A DNA stretch of 9,912 bases, from contig DATCSE010000600.1 of the NCBI GenBank assembly GCA_036568605.1, positions 1 to 9,912 on the forward strand. The letters are read 5' to 3'. Shown here piece by piece: positions 1 through 8,272 of this stretch. Source of the DNA: DATCSE01 sp036568605. GTDB lineage: Bacteria; Pseudomonadota; Gammaproteobacteria; Burkholderiales; Burkholderiaceae_C. How positions within the stretch are numbered: position 1 is the first letter of the stretch; every line of letters starts with the position of its first letter. The translations under genes were made by a program, and so were the position numbers. The notes beneath the pieces were generated by a model. The model did not search any database and was not told the origin of the DNA. It saw only the letters and a program-made list of their open reading frames with translations.

Positions 1-3000
1 GTTTCCATCCACTCGTCGACGAACAGCCCGGCGATCGCGGTGTCGGCGGCCGGCCCGGCCTCGAGCGCGGCCGGCGCATGCGCGGCCACCGCGACGACAC
101 CGCGCAGCTCCTGCGCCGGCGCCGGCGGCAGCGCGCCCCAGCGCGCCTGTGCATCGCGCGGGTACTGCATCAGCTTGAAGTCGAGCGGCGCATCGGCATA
201 GCCGCTGCGCGCTGCCAGCGCTTCGGCCGCCGTCAACACGTCGGACAGCAGCGCGCTGCCGTCGCGCACGCAGGCCAGCTTGGGCAGCCAGCCGGCGATC
301 GCGGTGTCGTCGTTCTGGAGGTCGGCCTTCGCGAGCAGCGCGTCGCGGTCGCCCAGCGAGGCCGCGGCGTCGGGCGCGTAGGCGCCCAGCGTGAACAGCG
401 GCAGCACCGGGAAGTCCTGGCCCATCACCGCGGCGATGCGGCCCAGCGCCAGTTGCAGCTGGCCGCCGCGGCCGGCGGAGACCTGTGCGTTGCGCGCTGC
501 GTCTATGCGTGCCGCGACCTCGCTGCGCAACGCGCGCACGCGGGCGATCGCGAGCGCGGCCGCATCGGGCGGCAGCACCTGTTCGCCCGACTGTTCGCTC
601 GCCGCCGTGCCCGGGGTCGCGACCGCGCTGCTGGCGATCGCGCTGCGCCAGCCCAGCGCATACGCCTGCGCGAGTGCGTTCTGCGCCGCCGTGAGGATCG
701 CCGCGGTGCCCGGCGCGGCCGGGTCCATCGTCTCCGGGTCGTCGGGCGCGAGCGCGCTCGCCGCGGCCAGCGCGTCCAGCGCCGCCTGCGCCGCGGCTTC
801 GGCCGCATCGACCCGCGCCTGCAGCTCGGCGAGGTCCACGCCGGCGGCTTCGCCGTCGTTCAGCGTCGCGTCGGTCTCGACTCCGTCCTGCGCCTGCACG
901 AGGTCCATGCGGCGCAGCGCCCGGGTCTTCGCGAGCAGCTTGCGCAGCAGCCAGGCGAACGACTCGAACGCCGAGAGGCCGATGCGATCCGGCTGCGCCG
1001 CGTCGGGCTGCAGCACGATCGCCATCGTGTCGGCGGCGGCGCCGACCTGCGCGCGCAGCTTCGCGCCGAGCAGTATGCCGATGCGCTCCTGCACGCCGCT
1101 GTGGCCGCCGCCTTGCTGCGCCTCGCTCTGCAGCACCAGCGCCAGCGGTGCCATCGCGAGCTCGGGCAGCGTTGCGCTCACGGTCGTGCCGGTGTCGGTC
1201 CACGCGCCGTTCGGCGCGGCCGGCGCGGCCAGCACCTTGGCGACGAACTCGTAGTTCGCCGGGTCGCCGAACAGCCGGGCCAGCCACGCGTTCAGGCGCG
1301 GCTCCAGGCGTGCGGCCAGATCCTCGTCGGCCACGCCCTGCCAGGCGCCGAGGTCCTCCGACTGCATCGCGACGACGACACGCTGCGTGTAGCCGCGCGT
1401 CGAATGCGGCGTCTCGACGACGCGCGGCTCGGGCGGGCGCGTCTGCTTGTCCAGCGTCATCATCGCGGCGCCGGCGCCGTCCATGTTCGCGCCGACCATC
1501 TGGTGCACGCTCTCGGCGACGAGCAGGTCCGAGACCGAGTCCATCTGCTCCAGCAGCCCCTCGACCAGCGCCGCGATCGCGCCGCCCGGCTGCGTCAGCG
1601 CGGCCGGAACGCCGGGGATCGTGAAGCCGGGCTTGTTCGTGCGGTACGCCTCCATCAGCCGCACGCCGTCGACCACGTCGCGCGCGCCGATCGCCTCCTG
1701 CGGCTCCTGCGTGCTGTCGGTGCCGGCCGGCCGCAACGGGAATGCCTGGCGGCACTCGAGGATGTGTTGCGGGAAGCCGGCGTCGCGCAGCCCGCGCTCG
1801 AAGCGGTAGCCGAGCAGCGCTGCCATCGATTGCCCGTTCGCGATGCCTTCGAGCAGGCGCTTCGCGCGCTGCACGCGGCTCGAACGCAGATCGATGTCGA
1901 ACGGGTTGCTGCCCGGCGCCGCGGTCTTCTGGTTCGCGAGGCGGCCGCTGCGCAGCACCGACACCGCCGTCGCCTGCTGCAGCGAGGGCGCGTGCACGAA
2001 CCCCAGGCTGTCCAGCGCCTGGCTCGGCACCTGCGAGGCATCGGGCACCAGGTCTTCGACGACGCCGAACGCGCCGATGTGCAGGCCCTCGGGATTGGCC
2101 TCGCGCATCGCATCGAGCCGGCGCGTCGACAGCGACGTGATCCACGCGTCGAGCCGGGTCGCATACAGGTCCAGCGTGCTGCGCAAAGCATGCTGCAGCT
2201 CGCCGGCCGTGCTGCCCTGCAGGAACGCGAGGCTGTCGGCCAGGCTCGCGATGTTGCGCATGTGCTCGGGCCATTGCGTGCGCACCAGCCCGAGCCGCGC
2301 GCCGATGTGCTCCTCGACCGAGAACGAGCCGGTCGTGCCGGTCAGCTTCAGCCCCATCACCGCGCGGGCGTTGTTGATGGCGATCTGGTCGCCGACCAGC
2401 GTCGTGCTGTCGACGCCGATGTACTCGGCCACGCGCAGCCGGCTCGCCTGCGCCTTGACCTGCGCGCTCAGGCCGGCGATGCCCTGCAGGTGGTCGTAGA
2501 AGAGCCGATGGCCCGACTGCAGCACCTCCTCGTCGGCCGCGAAGCCCAGCATCGCCTCGAGCAGCGACTCGCCGTTCTGCATCGCGGTCAGCGGCGCGCG
2601 CAGGCTGCTGGTCGGCTGGCTCAGCAGCTGCAGCAGCGTCGCGATGTAGTTGCGTGCGAGCGGCACGTCGCCGTCGAGCTCGGTCGCCGGTTGCGCCGGG
2701 TTGCGCTGCACCCACGGCACCGCGTCCAGCGGATGCGGCTTGGGCCGCACGGCGCACATCGCCAGGAACGGCGTCTTCACCTGGAACGGCTGCTGCTCGA
2801 GCAGGTCGGCGACCAGCCCGCGCAGCAGCAGGCTCTGGAACATCGCGATCGGCTTGATGTCCGGGTAGTTGGCGATCGCCGCCGGCCCCGCCACCTGCCA
2901 GAAGCGCTTGCTCATCGCCCACGGCTGCATGGCGAGCACCTGGTGCAGGTTCTCGGCGCTGGGGTCGCGCAGGGTCGGCACGCGCGGGACCGCCGCGTCC

Positions 3001-4571
3001 CAGAAACGGCGGAACCACTGCAGCGCCTCGGTCAGCTCGCGCTCCAGCGGCGCGTTCGCAGCGGCGACATGCCCGCGCGCGCTGATGGTCAGCAGGCCGT
3101 ACGGCTGCTTGCCGATGCGCAGGCACGACAGCGGCCCGCCCGGGCGCACGTTGCGCACGGCCCAGGCACGCAACTGCTCGATCGCGTCGTTGTTGAGCAG
3201 CGCCTGCGCGTTGTCCAGCGGGTTCCAGAAGTAGCGCAGCGTGTAGCCCAGCGTCGCGTTCCACAGCGCGTTCAGCATGTGGCCGGCGGCGGCGTTCTCG
3301 AGCGAATCGGCGGACGGGATCAGGCCTGCGTCGAACACCTCGGCCGGGATGCCCATCAGCCGCTGCAGCCGCGCGCCGGCGCTCGCGAGCTCGACCGCGG
3401 CGGCCGCCGCGCGCGCTTCGGCCTGCGCCGGGTTCAACGCGGCCGCGTTGTCGGCGCCGTTGGCTGCGAAGCCGGCCCGCACGCTCGCGGTGTTGTTGGT
3501 CGGCGTGCCCTGCGGCACGAACGCCAGGCCGTCGGCGTGCTGGTGGTTGTCCAGCAGCGAGGCCACCAGCGTCGCGGCCGAGCCGGGTGTCTGCGTCCAG
3601 TCCACGCCCAGCACGGTCAGCCGGGCTATGCGCTTCGCGAGCGAGCCGCCGTTCTTCAGGTCGGCGGCCGTGACCGTGATCGCCATGCCGGCGGCACGCG
3701 CCGCGGCGTAGTCGACCATCCACGCGCGGTCCTGGCCGAACGGGTCGTGGTTGTCGGGGTCGTCGACCAGCAGCGGATCGAACGCCGGCGACATCGGGAG
3801 CAGGTCGGCGACCGGCCCGCCCCAGACGCGAAAGATCTCGTTCCCGCCGGCCTGGCCGATCGCGACGAAACGGTCGGGCAGCGCGGTGGCGTAGACCGTC
3901 GGCGCTGCGGCGTTCGCCAGCGGGATCTGCGCATCGTCGAACTGCGGCTCGATCGCCTGGCCCTGCGGCGCCTGGCCGATCTGCGCGACATTGACCGGCG
4001 TCGTGCTGCGCACGATCCACGCGGCCCGCGGCGGCGGGTAGCGGCGCGCGATCTGCTGCCACGGCGAATCGGCATCGTCCGGTGCGGCGAAGCGCTGTGT
4101 CCAGTAGCGCTTGCCTTCGGCGACCTCGGCCGGCGTCAGCCCCGGCTCATGGCCGTAGCGGTGCACTGCGTCGGGGTACAGGCGGATCATCAGCGTCGTC
4201 GCACCGTTTGCGTCGCGGCCGTAGCGGGTCTGCACCGCGACCGGCATCAGCAGCACCGGGTATTGCGCCGACAGCGCCTCCACGAGTTGCGCCGGGTCGC
4301 GCCGGCCGATCAGGCGCTGCGAGAGCTGGGTCAGCTCGACGAGGCGCCGCGCGGTGTCGTCCAGCGCGGCGCGGCCGTCGCGCGCGAGCGCCTCCACGCG
4401 GGCCTGCTGTGCGGCGATCTCGCGCGCGCTCGCGCCGCGGCGCTTCAGCGCGTCGAGCTCGGTGCGCGCCTGCGCCAGCGCGACCTGGGTCGCACGCTGC
4501 GCGTCGCGTTGCTGCGCCAGCTCGGCGCGGGCGTGCTGGATCGCATCGAGGTTCAGGTTCAGCGTGGCCAT
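1..4571 (-). CDS. Giant conserved protein of unknown function, N-terminal 1523 residues (3' end beyond window)
   Basis: ATG at 4571 with GAGGG eight bases upstream. I translated the frame to the left edge and found no stop, so 1523 codons are visible. Residues about 10-90 are a charged, Ala/Leu/Gln/Arg-rich probable coiled coil. Then come blocks that I recall from a widespread hypothetical family: LPDRFVAIGQAGGNEIFRVW (231-250), VLGVDW (320-325), VPQGTPTNNT (352-361), WNATLGYTLRYFWNPL (437-452), LRIGKQPYGLL (484-494) and VEEHIGARLG (about 750-760). A second Ala-rich, probably helical or flexible stretch lies near 1240-1330. The visible end reads LFVDEWMET, which in remembered relatives lies near the C-terminus, so perhaps 100-200 residues are missing (inference). 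There is no signal peptide, membrane helix, Walker A or recognisable catalytic motif; LRIGKQ lacks the P-loop pattern. It is the third gene of the presumed operon, 31 bases after the 1215-residue gene. It could be a scaffold, a surface or secreted structural protein, or cargo; the function is unknown. Confidence 0.88.
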   Translation of the reverse strand, partial: MATLNLNLDAIQHARAELAQQRDAQRATQVALAQARTELDALKRRGASAREIAAQQARVEALARDGRAALDDTARRLVELTQLSQRLIGRRDPAQLVEALSAQYPVLLMPVAVQTRYGRDANGATTLMIRLYPDAVHRYGHEPGLTPAEVAEGKRYWTQRFAAPDDADSPWQQIARRYPPPRAAWIVRSTTPVNVAQIGQAPQGQAIEPQFDDAQIPLANAAAPTVYATALPDRFVAIGQAGGNEIFRVWGGPVADLLPMSPAFDPLLVDDPDNHDPFGQDRAWMVDYAAARAAGMAITVTAADLKNGGSLAKRIARLTVLGVDWTQTPGSAATLVASLLDNHQHADGLAFVPQGTPTNNTASVRAGFAANGADNAAALNPAQAEARAAAAAVELASAGARLQRLMGIPAEVFDAGLIPSADSLENAAAGHMLNALWNATLGYTLRYFWNPLDNAQALLNNDAIEQLRAWAVRNVRPGGPLSCLRIGKQPYGLLTISARGHVAAANAPLERELTEALQWFRRFWDAAVPRVPTLRDPSAENLHQVLAMQPWAMSKRFWQVAGPAAIANYPDIKPIAMFQSLLLRGLVADLLEQQPFQVKTPFLAMCAVRPKPHPLDAVPWVQRNPAQPATELDGDVPLARNYIATLLQLLSQPTSSLRAPLTAMQNGESLLEAMLGFAADEEVLQSGHRLFYDHLQGIAGLSAQVKAQASRLRVAEYIGVDSTTLVGDQIAINNARAVMGLKLTGTTGSFSVEEHIGARLGLVRTQWPEHMRNIASLADSLAFLQGSTAGELQHALRSTLDLYATRLDAWITSLSTRRLDAMREANPEGLHIGAFGVVEDLVPDASQVPSQALDSLGFVHAPSLQQATAVSVLRSGRLANQKTAAPGSNPFDIDLRSSRVQRAKRLLEGIANGQSMAALLGYRFERGLRDAGFPQHILECRQAFPLRPAGTDSTQEPQEAIGARDVVDGVRLMEAYRTNKPGFTIPGVPAALTQPGGAIAALVEGLLEQMDSVSDLLVAESVHQMVGANMDGAGAAMMTLDKQTRPPEPRVVETPHSTRGYTQRVVVAMQSEDLGAWQGVADEDLAARLEPRLNAWLARLFGDPANYEFVAKVLAAPAAPNGAWTDTGTTVSATLPELAMAPLALVLQSEAQQGGGHSGVQERIGILLGAKLRAQVGAAADTMAIVLQPDAAQPDRIGLSAFESFAWLLRKLLAKTRALRRMDLVQAQDGVETDATLNDGEAAGVDLAELQARVDAAEAAAQAALDALAAASALAPDDPETMDPAAPGTAAILTAAQNALAQAYALGWRSAIASSAVATPGTAASEQSGEQVLPPDAAALAIARVRALRSEVAARIDAARNAQVSAGRGGQLQLALGRIAAVMGQDFPVLPLFTLGAYAPDAAASLGDRDALLAKADLQNDDTAIAGWLPKLACVRDGSALLSDVLTAAEALAARSGYADAPLDFKLMQYPRDAQARWGALPPAPAQELRGVVAVAAHAPAALEAGPAADTAIAGLFVDEWME

Positions 4572-4584
4572 GCCGTCGTCCCTC
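4572..4584 (-). promoter_or_regulatory. Ribosome binding site for the >1523-residue gene
   Basis: Minus-strand GAGGG (4580-4584) lies eight bases upstream of the ATG at 4571, in the 31-base gap after the previous stop. It is the only good Shine-Dalgarno in the gap and decides the start, since the frame is open upstream to the TGA at 4611-4613. No inverted repeat followed by a T-run is present, so no terminator separates the genes. Confidence 0.7.
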
Positions 4585-4588
4585 GTCG

Positions 4589-4617
4589 TCAGGTCGTCTT
4601 CGTCAGGTCTTCAGGTC
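4589..4617 (-). repeat. Three copies of GACCTGA at a gene junction, giving stops in all three frames
   Basis: The 7-mer GACCTGA (TCAGGTC on the plus strand) occurs at 4611-4617, 4603-4609 and 4589-4595. The spacings place its TGA in all three minus-strand frames: 4603-4605 ends the 1215-residue gene, 4611-4613 is in the frame of the next gene, and 4589-4591 is in the third frame. The copy at 4611-4613 fixes the farthest possible upstream limit of the downstream gene's frame. This may be chance or small-scale duplication; no hairpin is formed. Confidence 0.6.
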
Positions 4618-7600
4618 CGAGCCGAGGAAGTAGGCGCGGAACGGCTGCTGCAGCAGCACCTTCGCGATCTCGGCGGCGGTCGGCGTGCCGGTCAGCGTCG
4701 GGAACGATGCGAACGGCTTGTTCGGCACCGACACCAGGTTCGCGACGCTCGCGAAGCGGCCGGCCTGCACGCCCACGTGCGACCACGACAGCGCCTTGTA
4801 CGGGTTGTAGTTCTTCATCACCGCGCTCGCGTCGCCGGCCTGCACGCGCGCCAGCGTGTCGACCAGCACCTGGCGCCGCGGCGGGCCGGTGCGGTCCTGG
4901 CCCGGCGGCGTCTCGTCGACGTCGAAGCCGAAACGCGGCTCGTGCATCTGCTCCTCGAGCACGAAGCACCACGCGTCGACCTCGTCGGCGTCGATGTCGA
5001 AGCCGAAGAAGCTGATGTCCTCGCCGATCACGCCGTCGAACACCGGGAGCTGGATCGCATCGTCGGGGCGCCGGCCTTGCGCGTCCTTCAGCAGCGTCGG
5101 CGCGTTGGGTGTCTTCTTCCACGCGTAGACCGCGGTGTTGGGGTAGCGCCGCAGCAGTTGCCCGCGCACCAGCAGCGCGATGCGGTCGGGGTCGCCGCCG
5201 ACCGGGTCGATGCGCTTGCCCAGCGGCTGCGCGCCCCACAGGTGGATGGGCTGCATGTCGTCCAGCGGTACCCGCAGGAACAGCGGCGCCGGGGTCAGCA
5301 TCGCGCGTCCCCAGAAGCGCTGGAACGGCGTGCCGCGCAGGTCGGTCGGGAAGCCGCGCCACAGCAGCTCGCCGTTCATCGCGACGTTCGCGCCGGCCAT
5401 GAAGCTGTCGATGAAATGCTGGTTCACGCGCACCAGCATCACCAGGTCCTGCGGGATGCCGTCGACGCCGGGCATGAACGCGTTGCGGTCGTAGGCGGCC
5501 AGTCGCTGGTACAGCGGCTCGGGCAGCTTGGGCCAGGCCATCACGCGGTCGAACAGCGCCGGCACCATGAAACGATGGCGTGCGAGCGCATCGCTGAGCG
5601 ACAGGTGCGTGGCGACGAACTCGTTCGCGACGCTGCCGGCGTTCAGCGCGATGTTCGCAACCGACACGCTGGACGCCAGCCGCGCCGGCAGGGTCAGGTC
5701 CGGCGCGGTGCGCGCGGTGATGATCGCGGCGGCCGCCGGCAGCCCGAAGTCGACCGGTGCCACCTCGACATGTGCGACCGCGAAGCCGTCGCGCCAGGCG
5801 GCCTGCGTGCCGCGCGTCGCGATCGCGTAGCGGTTCAGGATCTCGCGCTGGCGCAGCGCCGGCGGCACGGTCAGCGTGACGACCGGCCCGGCGGCGGCCG
5901 CGGCGGCGCCGCCGAACTGGAACGACTCGTCGAGCGCGAAGTGCGGGGCCGCGGTGGCGCTCCCGCCGGTGCCGGCCAGCGCGTTGACAGGCAGCGCGGC
6001 GAACACGCCGGCGGTGCTGAACTTGCGCGCGTCGGCGATGCGCACGCTGCCCAGGCTCGTGCCGGCGACGGCACGTGCGGCGCCCTTCGCCGGCTTGCCC
6101 GCGGCGACTTCGCGGCGCAGCGGATCGAACGCGCGCAGCGCCGGTGCGTCGACCTTCAGCGCGCCGCTGCGCGCATCGAGCCGCAGCGCGCTGAACTGCA
6201 GCGTCGCCTTGGTGTTGTCGGCCGCGACCAGGAAGCCTTCGACGCCGCGCTTGCCCAGCGCCTCGACCGAGCTCGCGACCACGGTCCAGTCGCTGGAGCG
6301 CACGCTGGTCGCGTTCGCCGCGAGCATGCCGAAGCGCTCGACATGCAGATCGGTGAACACGCCGGCATGCTGGCCGACGCGGATCTTCAGCTCGGGCACG
6401 CCGCCCTTCGCGAGCAGCGCGAGCGACTCGCGGGATGCCGCTTGCGCCTGCTTGACCTGGCCGATGGTGAACTGGCTGCCCAGTCCGCGATCGCGCAGGT
6501 CCAGCGGGCGCGCGTCGGCGCCATCCAGCACGACGCCATCGAATGCCCGGGTCGCGACGATGCCGTCGGGCATGAACGCGTTGACCGCGAAGGCCGCGGC
6601 CTTGGTGCTCGCGCCGGCCATCGCGGCGACATAACGCGCACCTTGCGCCGGCAGTGCCGCGAGGCTGCCGTTCAGCCGTGCCGCCATGCGCAGCGTGCGC
6701 CGCGTCGGGCTGACGGTGCGGCGCAGCGCGGTGTCGGCCATCGCGGCGGGCAGGCTGCTGCGGTCCACCTGGCCGCCCAGCGAGCCGAGCTGCCCGGCGA
6801 TGCGGTACGCGCTGCCGTCGCCCGCGAGCGCCTCGATGCGCGGCAGCGCCGGGCCCATCACCTGCAGCAGCCGCGCCGGCGGCAGCACGTCGAAGTGCTT
6901 GGCCTTCAGCGCGCGCAGCGCCTCGATGCCGAGCCGCGTCAGGTTGAACGCGGCCTCGGCCTTCAGGATGTCGCCGACCTGGTCCCAGGCCGCGTCCATG
7001 AAGCTCTCCTGGTTCTGGCGCACGATCTCGGCGCCGTAGCCGGCCGCGCCGCGGTAGCGCGGCGTCAGGTTCAGGTCGGCGATCCAGTGCGCGCCCAGCT
7101 CGGCGGGCTGCACCTCGTGCTGCTTCAGGTGCCAGGCGCCGACCAGCGGCGGCTTGACCTCGAGGCGCTTGCCGTCGGCGCCCAGCGCGCCGTCGCCGAC
7201 CGGGTTCGCGACATTGGCCTTCGGCGTGTTGACGATCGCCGCGAGGCTTGCGGCCTGCGTGGCGTCGGGCTTCGCGCCGGGCGCGTAGCTGATCGGCACC
7301 AGCGCGCCTTCCATCGTCGTCACCGCGCCCGGCGTTGCGCCGTTCAGCAGATCGTCGACGCTCATCGGCGCGGTGCCCACGTTCGCGAGCGCGTCGCCGA
7401 TGGGCGTGTTCTTGTACGCGCTGGGCGTACGCAGCCGGCGCGCCAGCGATTCGAAGTCGCCGCCGGGGCCGGTCGAGAACTCCCAGTGGTGATAGACCGG
7501 CAAGCTCACGTCGGCCGCGACCGCGTTGTTCCAGGCCGGCGCGAGCGTCGCCATCGCGGCCGGGTTCGCCTCGGCGAGGCCGAGGCCGCGCAGCCTGCCC

Positions 7601-8250
7601 GGCTCGAACGCCGGCACGACGCAGGCCACGTAGTCCTTGTTCGGCTCGAGCCGGCGCGGGCTGATGAGCCGCGACGCGTTGCTGGCCGGCGCCCCTTGCA
7701 GATCGTTCTGCACGCCGGCCGCGTCGCCGGCCTTGCTGACGACCTGCGAATGCGCCCACGACCACGACTCCGCGAGGTCGGGCAGCTCGCTCGCGACATC
7801 GGCCGCCTTCACGGTGATGGACGGAAGCTTGCCGCCGCTCTTGAACTTCGGCCGGCCGCACTTCGCGACCTCGAGCACGACCAGCACGATCCACGGCCGC
7901 AGCCGGTTGTCGTGGTCCGCCGCGGCCGGCGTGAACGCCCACGGGTAGTCGGGCGGGTCGAAGTCGATGATCGCGAGGTAGTTCGGCTCGTAGTTGCGGG
8001 CGTTCGGTTTCGGATCGGTGCGCAGGATCAGCGGCGCTTCGATCGCGGTGATGTCGCCGGGGCCGTGCAGGTTCAGCGTGAGCGGGTTGATCGCGGTGCC
8101 GGCGTTCGCGGGGTCGAGCGTGATGCCGATGTCGACGCTGGCCCGCGCCGGCAGCCCGCTGGCCAGGTCGTCAGGCGTGGCCAGTGCGACGGTCAGGCCG
8201 CGCCGCACCCACGGCATGAACTGGTAGGCGATCGCGGTGCTGGTGGCCAT
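4603..8250 (-). CDS. Conserved 1215-residue protein of unknown function
   Basis: Complete gene: ATG at 8250, TGA at 4603-4605, with a good Shine-Dalgarno six bases upstream of the ATG. The start is 22 bases after the DUF6603 stop and the end is 31 bases before the next ATG. I recognise the sequence as a widespread hypothetical family but know of no function. Family-like blocks, in order: MPWVRRGL (12-19), LHGPGD (61-66), the NYEPNYLAIIDFDPPDYPW segment (86-104), ELPDLAESWSWAH (155-167), YHHWEFSTG (253-261), AWDQVGDI (421-428), ELLWRGFPTDLRG (961-973), LLVRGQLLRRYPNT (1026-1039), FFGFDI (1081-1086), FVLEEQMHEPRFGFD (1096-1110) and LSWSHVG (1154-1160). Conservation is concentrated at the two ends. 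The middle (about 450-900) is rich in Ala, Gly and Val and shows no motif I know. There is no signal peptide, transmembrane helix, Walker A or classical hydrolase motif, so it is probably a soluble structural or scaffold-like protein; that is inference. Its position between two other giant proteins suggests a shared complex or pathway. Confidence 0.9.
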   Translation of the reverse strand: MATSTAIAYQFMPWVRRGLTVALATPDDLASGLPARASVDIGITLDPANAGTAINPLTLNLHGPGDITAIEAPLILRTDPKPNARNYEPNYLAIIDFDPPDYPWAFTPAAADHDNRLRPWIVLVVLEVAKCGRPKFKSGGKLPSITVKAADVASELPDLAESWSWAHSQVVSKAGDAAGVQNDLQGAPASNASRLISPRRLEPNKDYVACVVPAFEPGRLRGLGLAEANPAAMATLAPAWNNAVAADVSLPVYHHWEFSTGPGGDFESLARRLRTPSAYKNTPIGDALANVGTAPMSVDDLLNGATPGAVTTMEGALVPISYAPGAKPDATQAASLAAIVNTPKANVANPVGDGALGADGKRLEVKPPLVGAWHLKQHEVQPAELGAHWIADLNLTPRYRGAAGYGAEIVRQNQESFMDAAWDQVGDILKAEAAFNLTRLGIEALRALKAKHFDVLPPARLLQVMGPALPRIEALAGDGSAYRIAGQLGSLGGQVDRSSLPAAMADTALRRTVSPTRRTLRMAARLNGSLAALPAQGARYVAAMAGASTKAAAFAVNAFMPDGIVATRAFDGVVLDGADARPLDLRDRGLGSQFTIGQVKQAQAASRESLALLAKGGVPELKIRVGQHAGVFTDLHVERFGMLAANATSVRSSDWTVVASSVEALGKRGVEGFLVAADNTKATLQFSALRLDARSGALKVDAPALRAFDPLRREVAAGKPAKGAARAVAGTSLGSVRIADARKFSTAGVFAALPVNALAGTGGSATAAPHFALDESFQFGGAAAAAAGPVVTLTVPPALRQREILNRYAIATRGTQAAWRDGFAVAHVEVAPVDFGLPAAAAIITARTAPDLTLPARLASSVSVANIALNAGSVANEFVATHLSLSDALARHRFMVPALFDRVMAWPKLPEPLYQRLAAYDRNAFMPGVDGIPQDLVMLVRVNQHFIDSFMAGANVAMNGELLWRGFPTDLRGTPFQRFWGRAMLTPAPLFLRVPLDDMQPIHLWGAQPLGKRIDPVGGDPDRIALLVRGQLLRRYPNTAVYAWKKTPNAPTLLKDAQGRRPDDAIQLPVFDGVIGEDISFFGFDIDADEVDAWCFVLEEQMHEPRFGFDVDETPPGQDRTGPPRRQVLVDTLARVQAGDASAVMKNYNPYKALSWSHVGVQAGRFASVANLVSVPNKPFASFPTLTGTPTAAEIAKVLLQQPFRAYFLGSDLKT

Positions 8251-8265
8251 GCGCGTCTCCCTTTT
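8251..8265 (-). promoter_or_regulatory. Ribosome binding site for the 1215-residue gene
   Basis: On the minus strand the 22-base gap between the DUF6603 stop and the next ATG reads as a short A-rich stretch followed by AAGGGAG, then six bases, then the ATG at 8250. The GGGAG core (8257-8261) is well placed. This is the most AT-rich spot in the window and supports the chosen start. No hairpin separates the two genes, so translation on a shared transcript is likely. Confidence 0.75.
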
Positions 8266-8272
8266 CTTTTGG

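Noticed and set aside
3088..3122. LRIGKQPYG as a nucleotide-binding P-loop
   Set aside because: Walker A needs a G-x4-G-K-[ST] arrangement. Here a single G precedes K and no Ser/Thr follows, and no Walker B partner is seen.
4572..4602. Terminator between second and third genes
   Set aside because: The gap contains direct GACGA-type repeats but no inverted repeat followed by a T-run.
78..5015. Plus-strand open frame of 1645 codons
   Set aside because: It is exactly antisense to the third gene and crosses into the second. Its translation is Arg/Ala/Gly/Gln/Val-rich low complexity with no family-like motif. In DNA this GC-rich, stop codons are rare in the antisense frame.
7468..7494. YHHWEF as a metal-binding site
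   Set aside because: Two adjacent histidines alone, with no further spaced His, Asp or Glu ligand pattern, are not enough, and the second position varies in relatives as I remember them.
4589..7942. Minus-strand open frame of 1117 codons
   Set aside because: It lies inside the 1215-residue gene in another frame, is composed largely of Arg, Ala and Gly, and lacks a ribosome binding site; the gene in the other frame has recognisable motifs.
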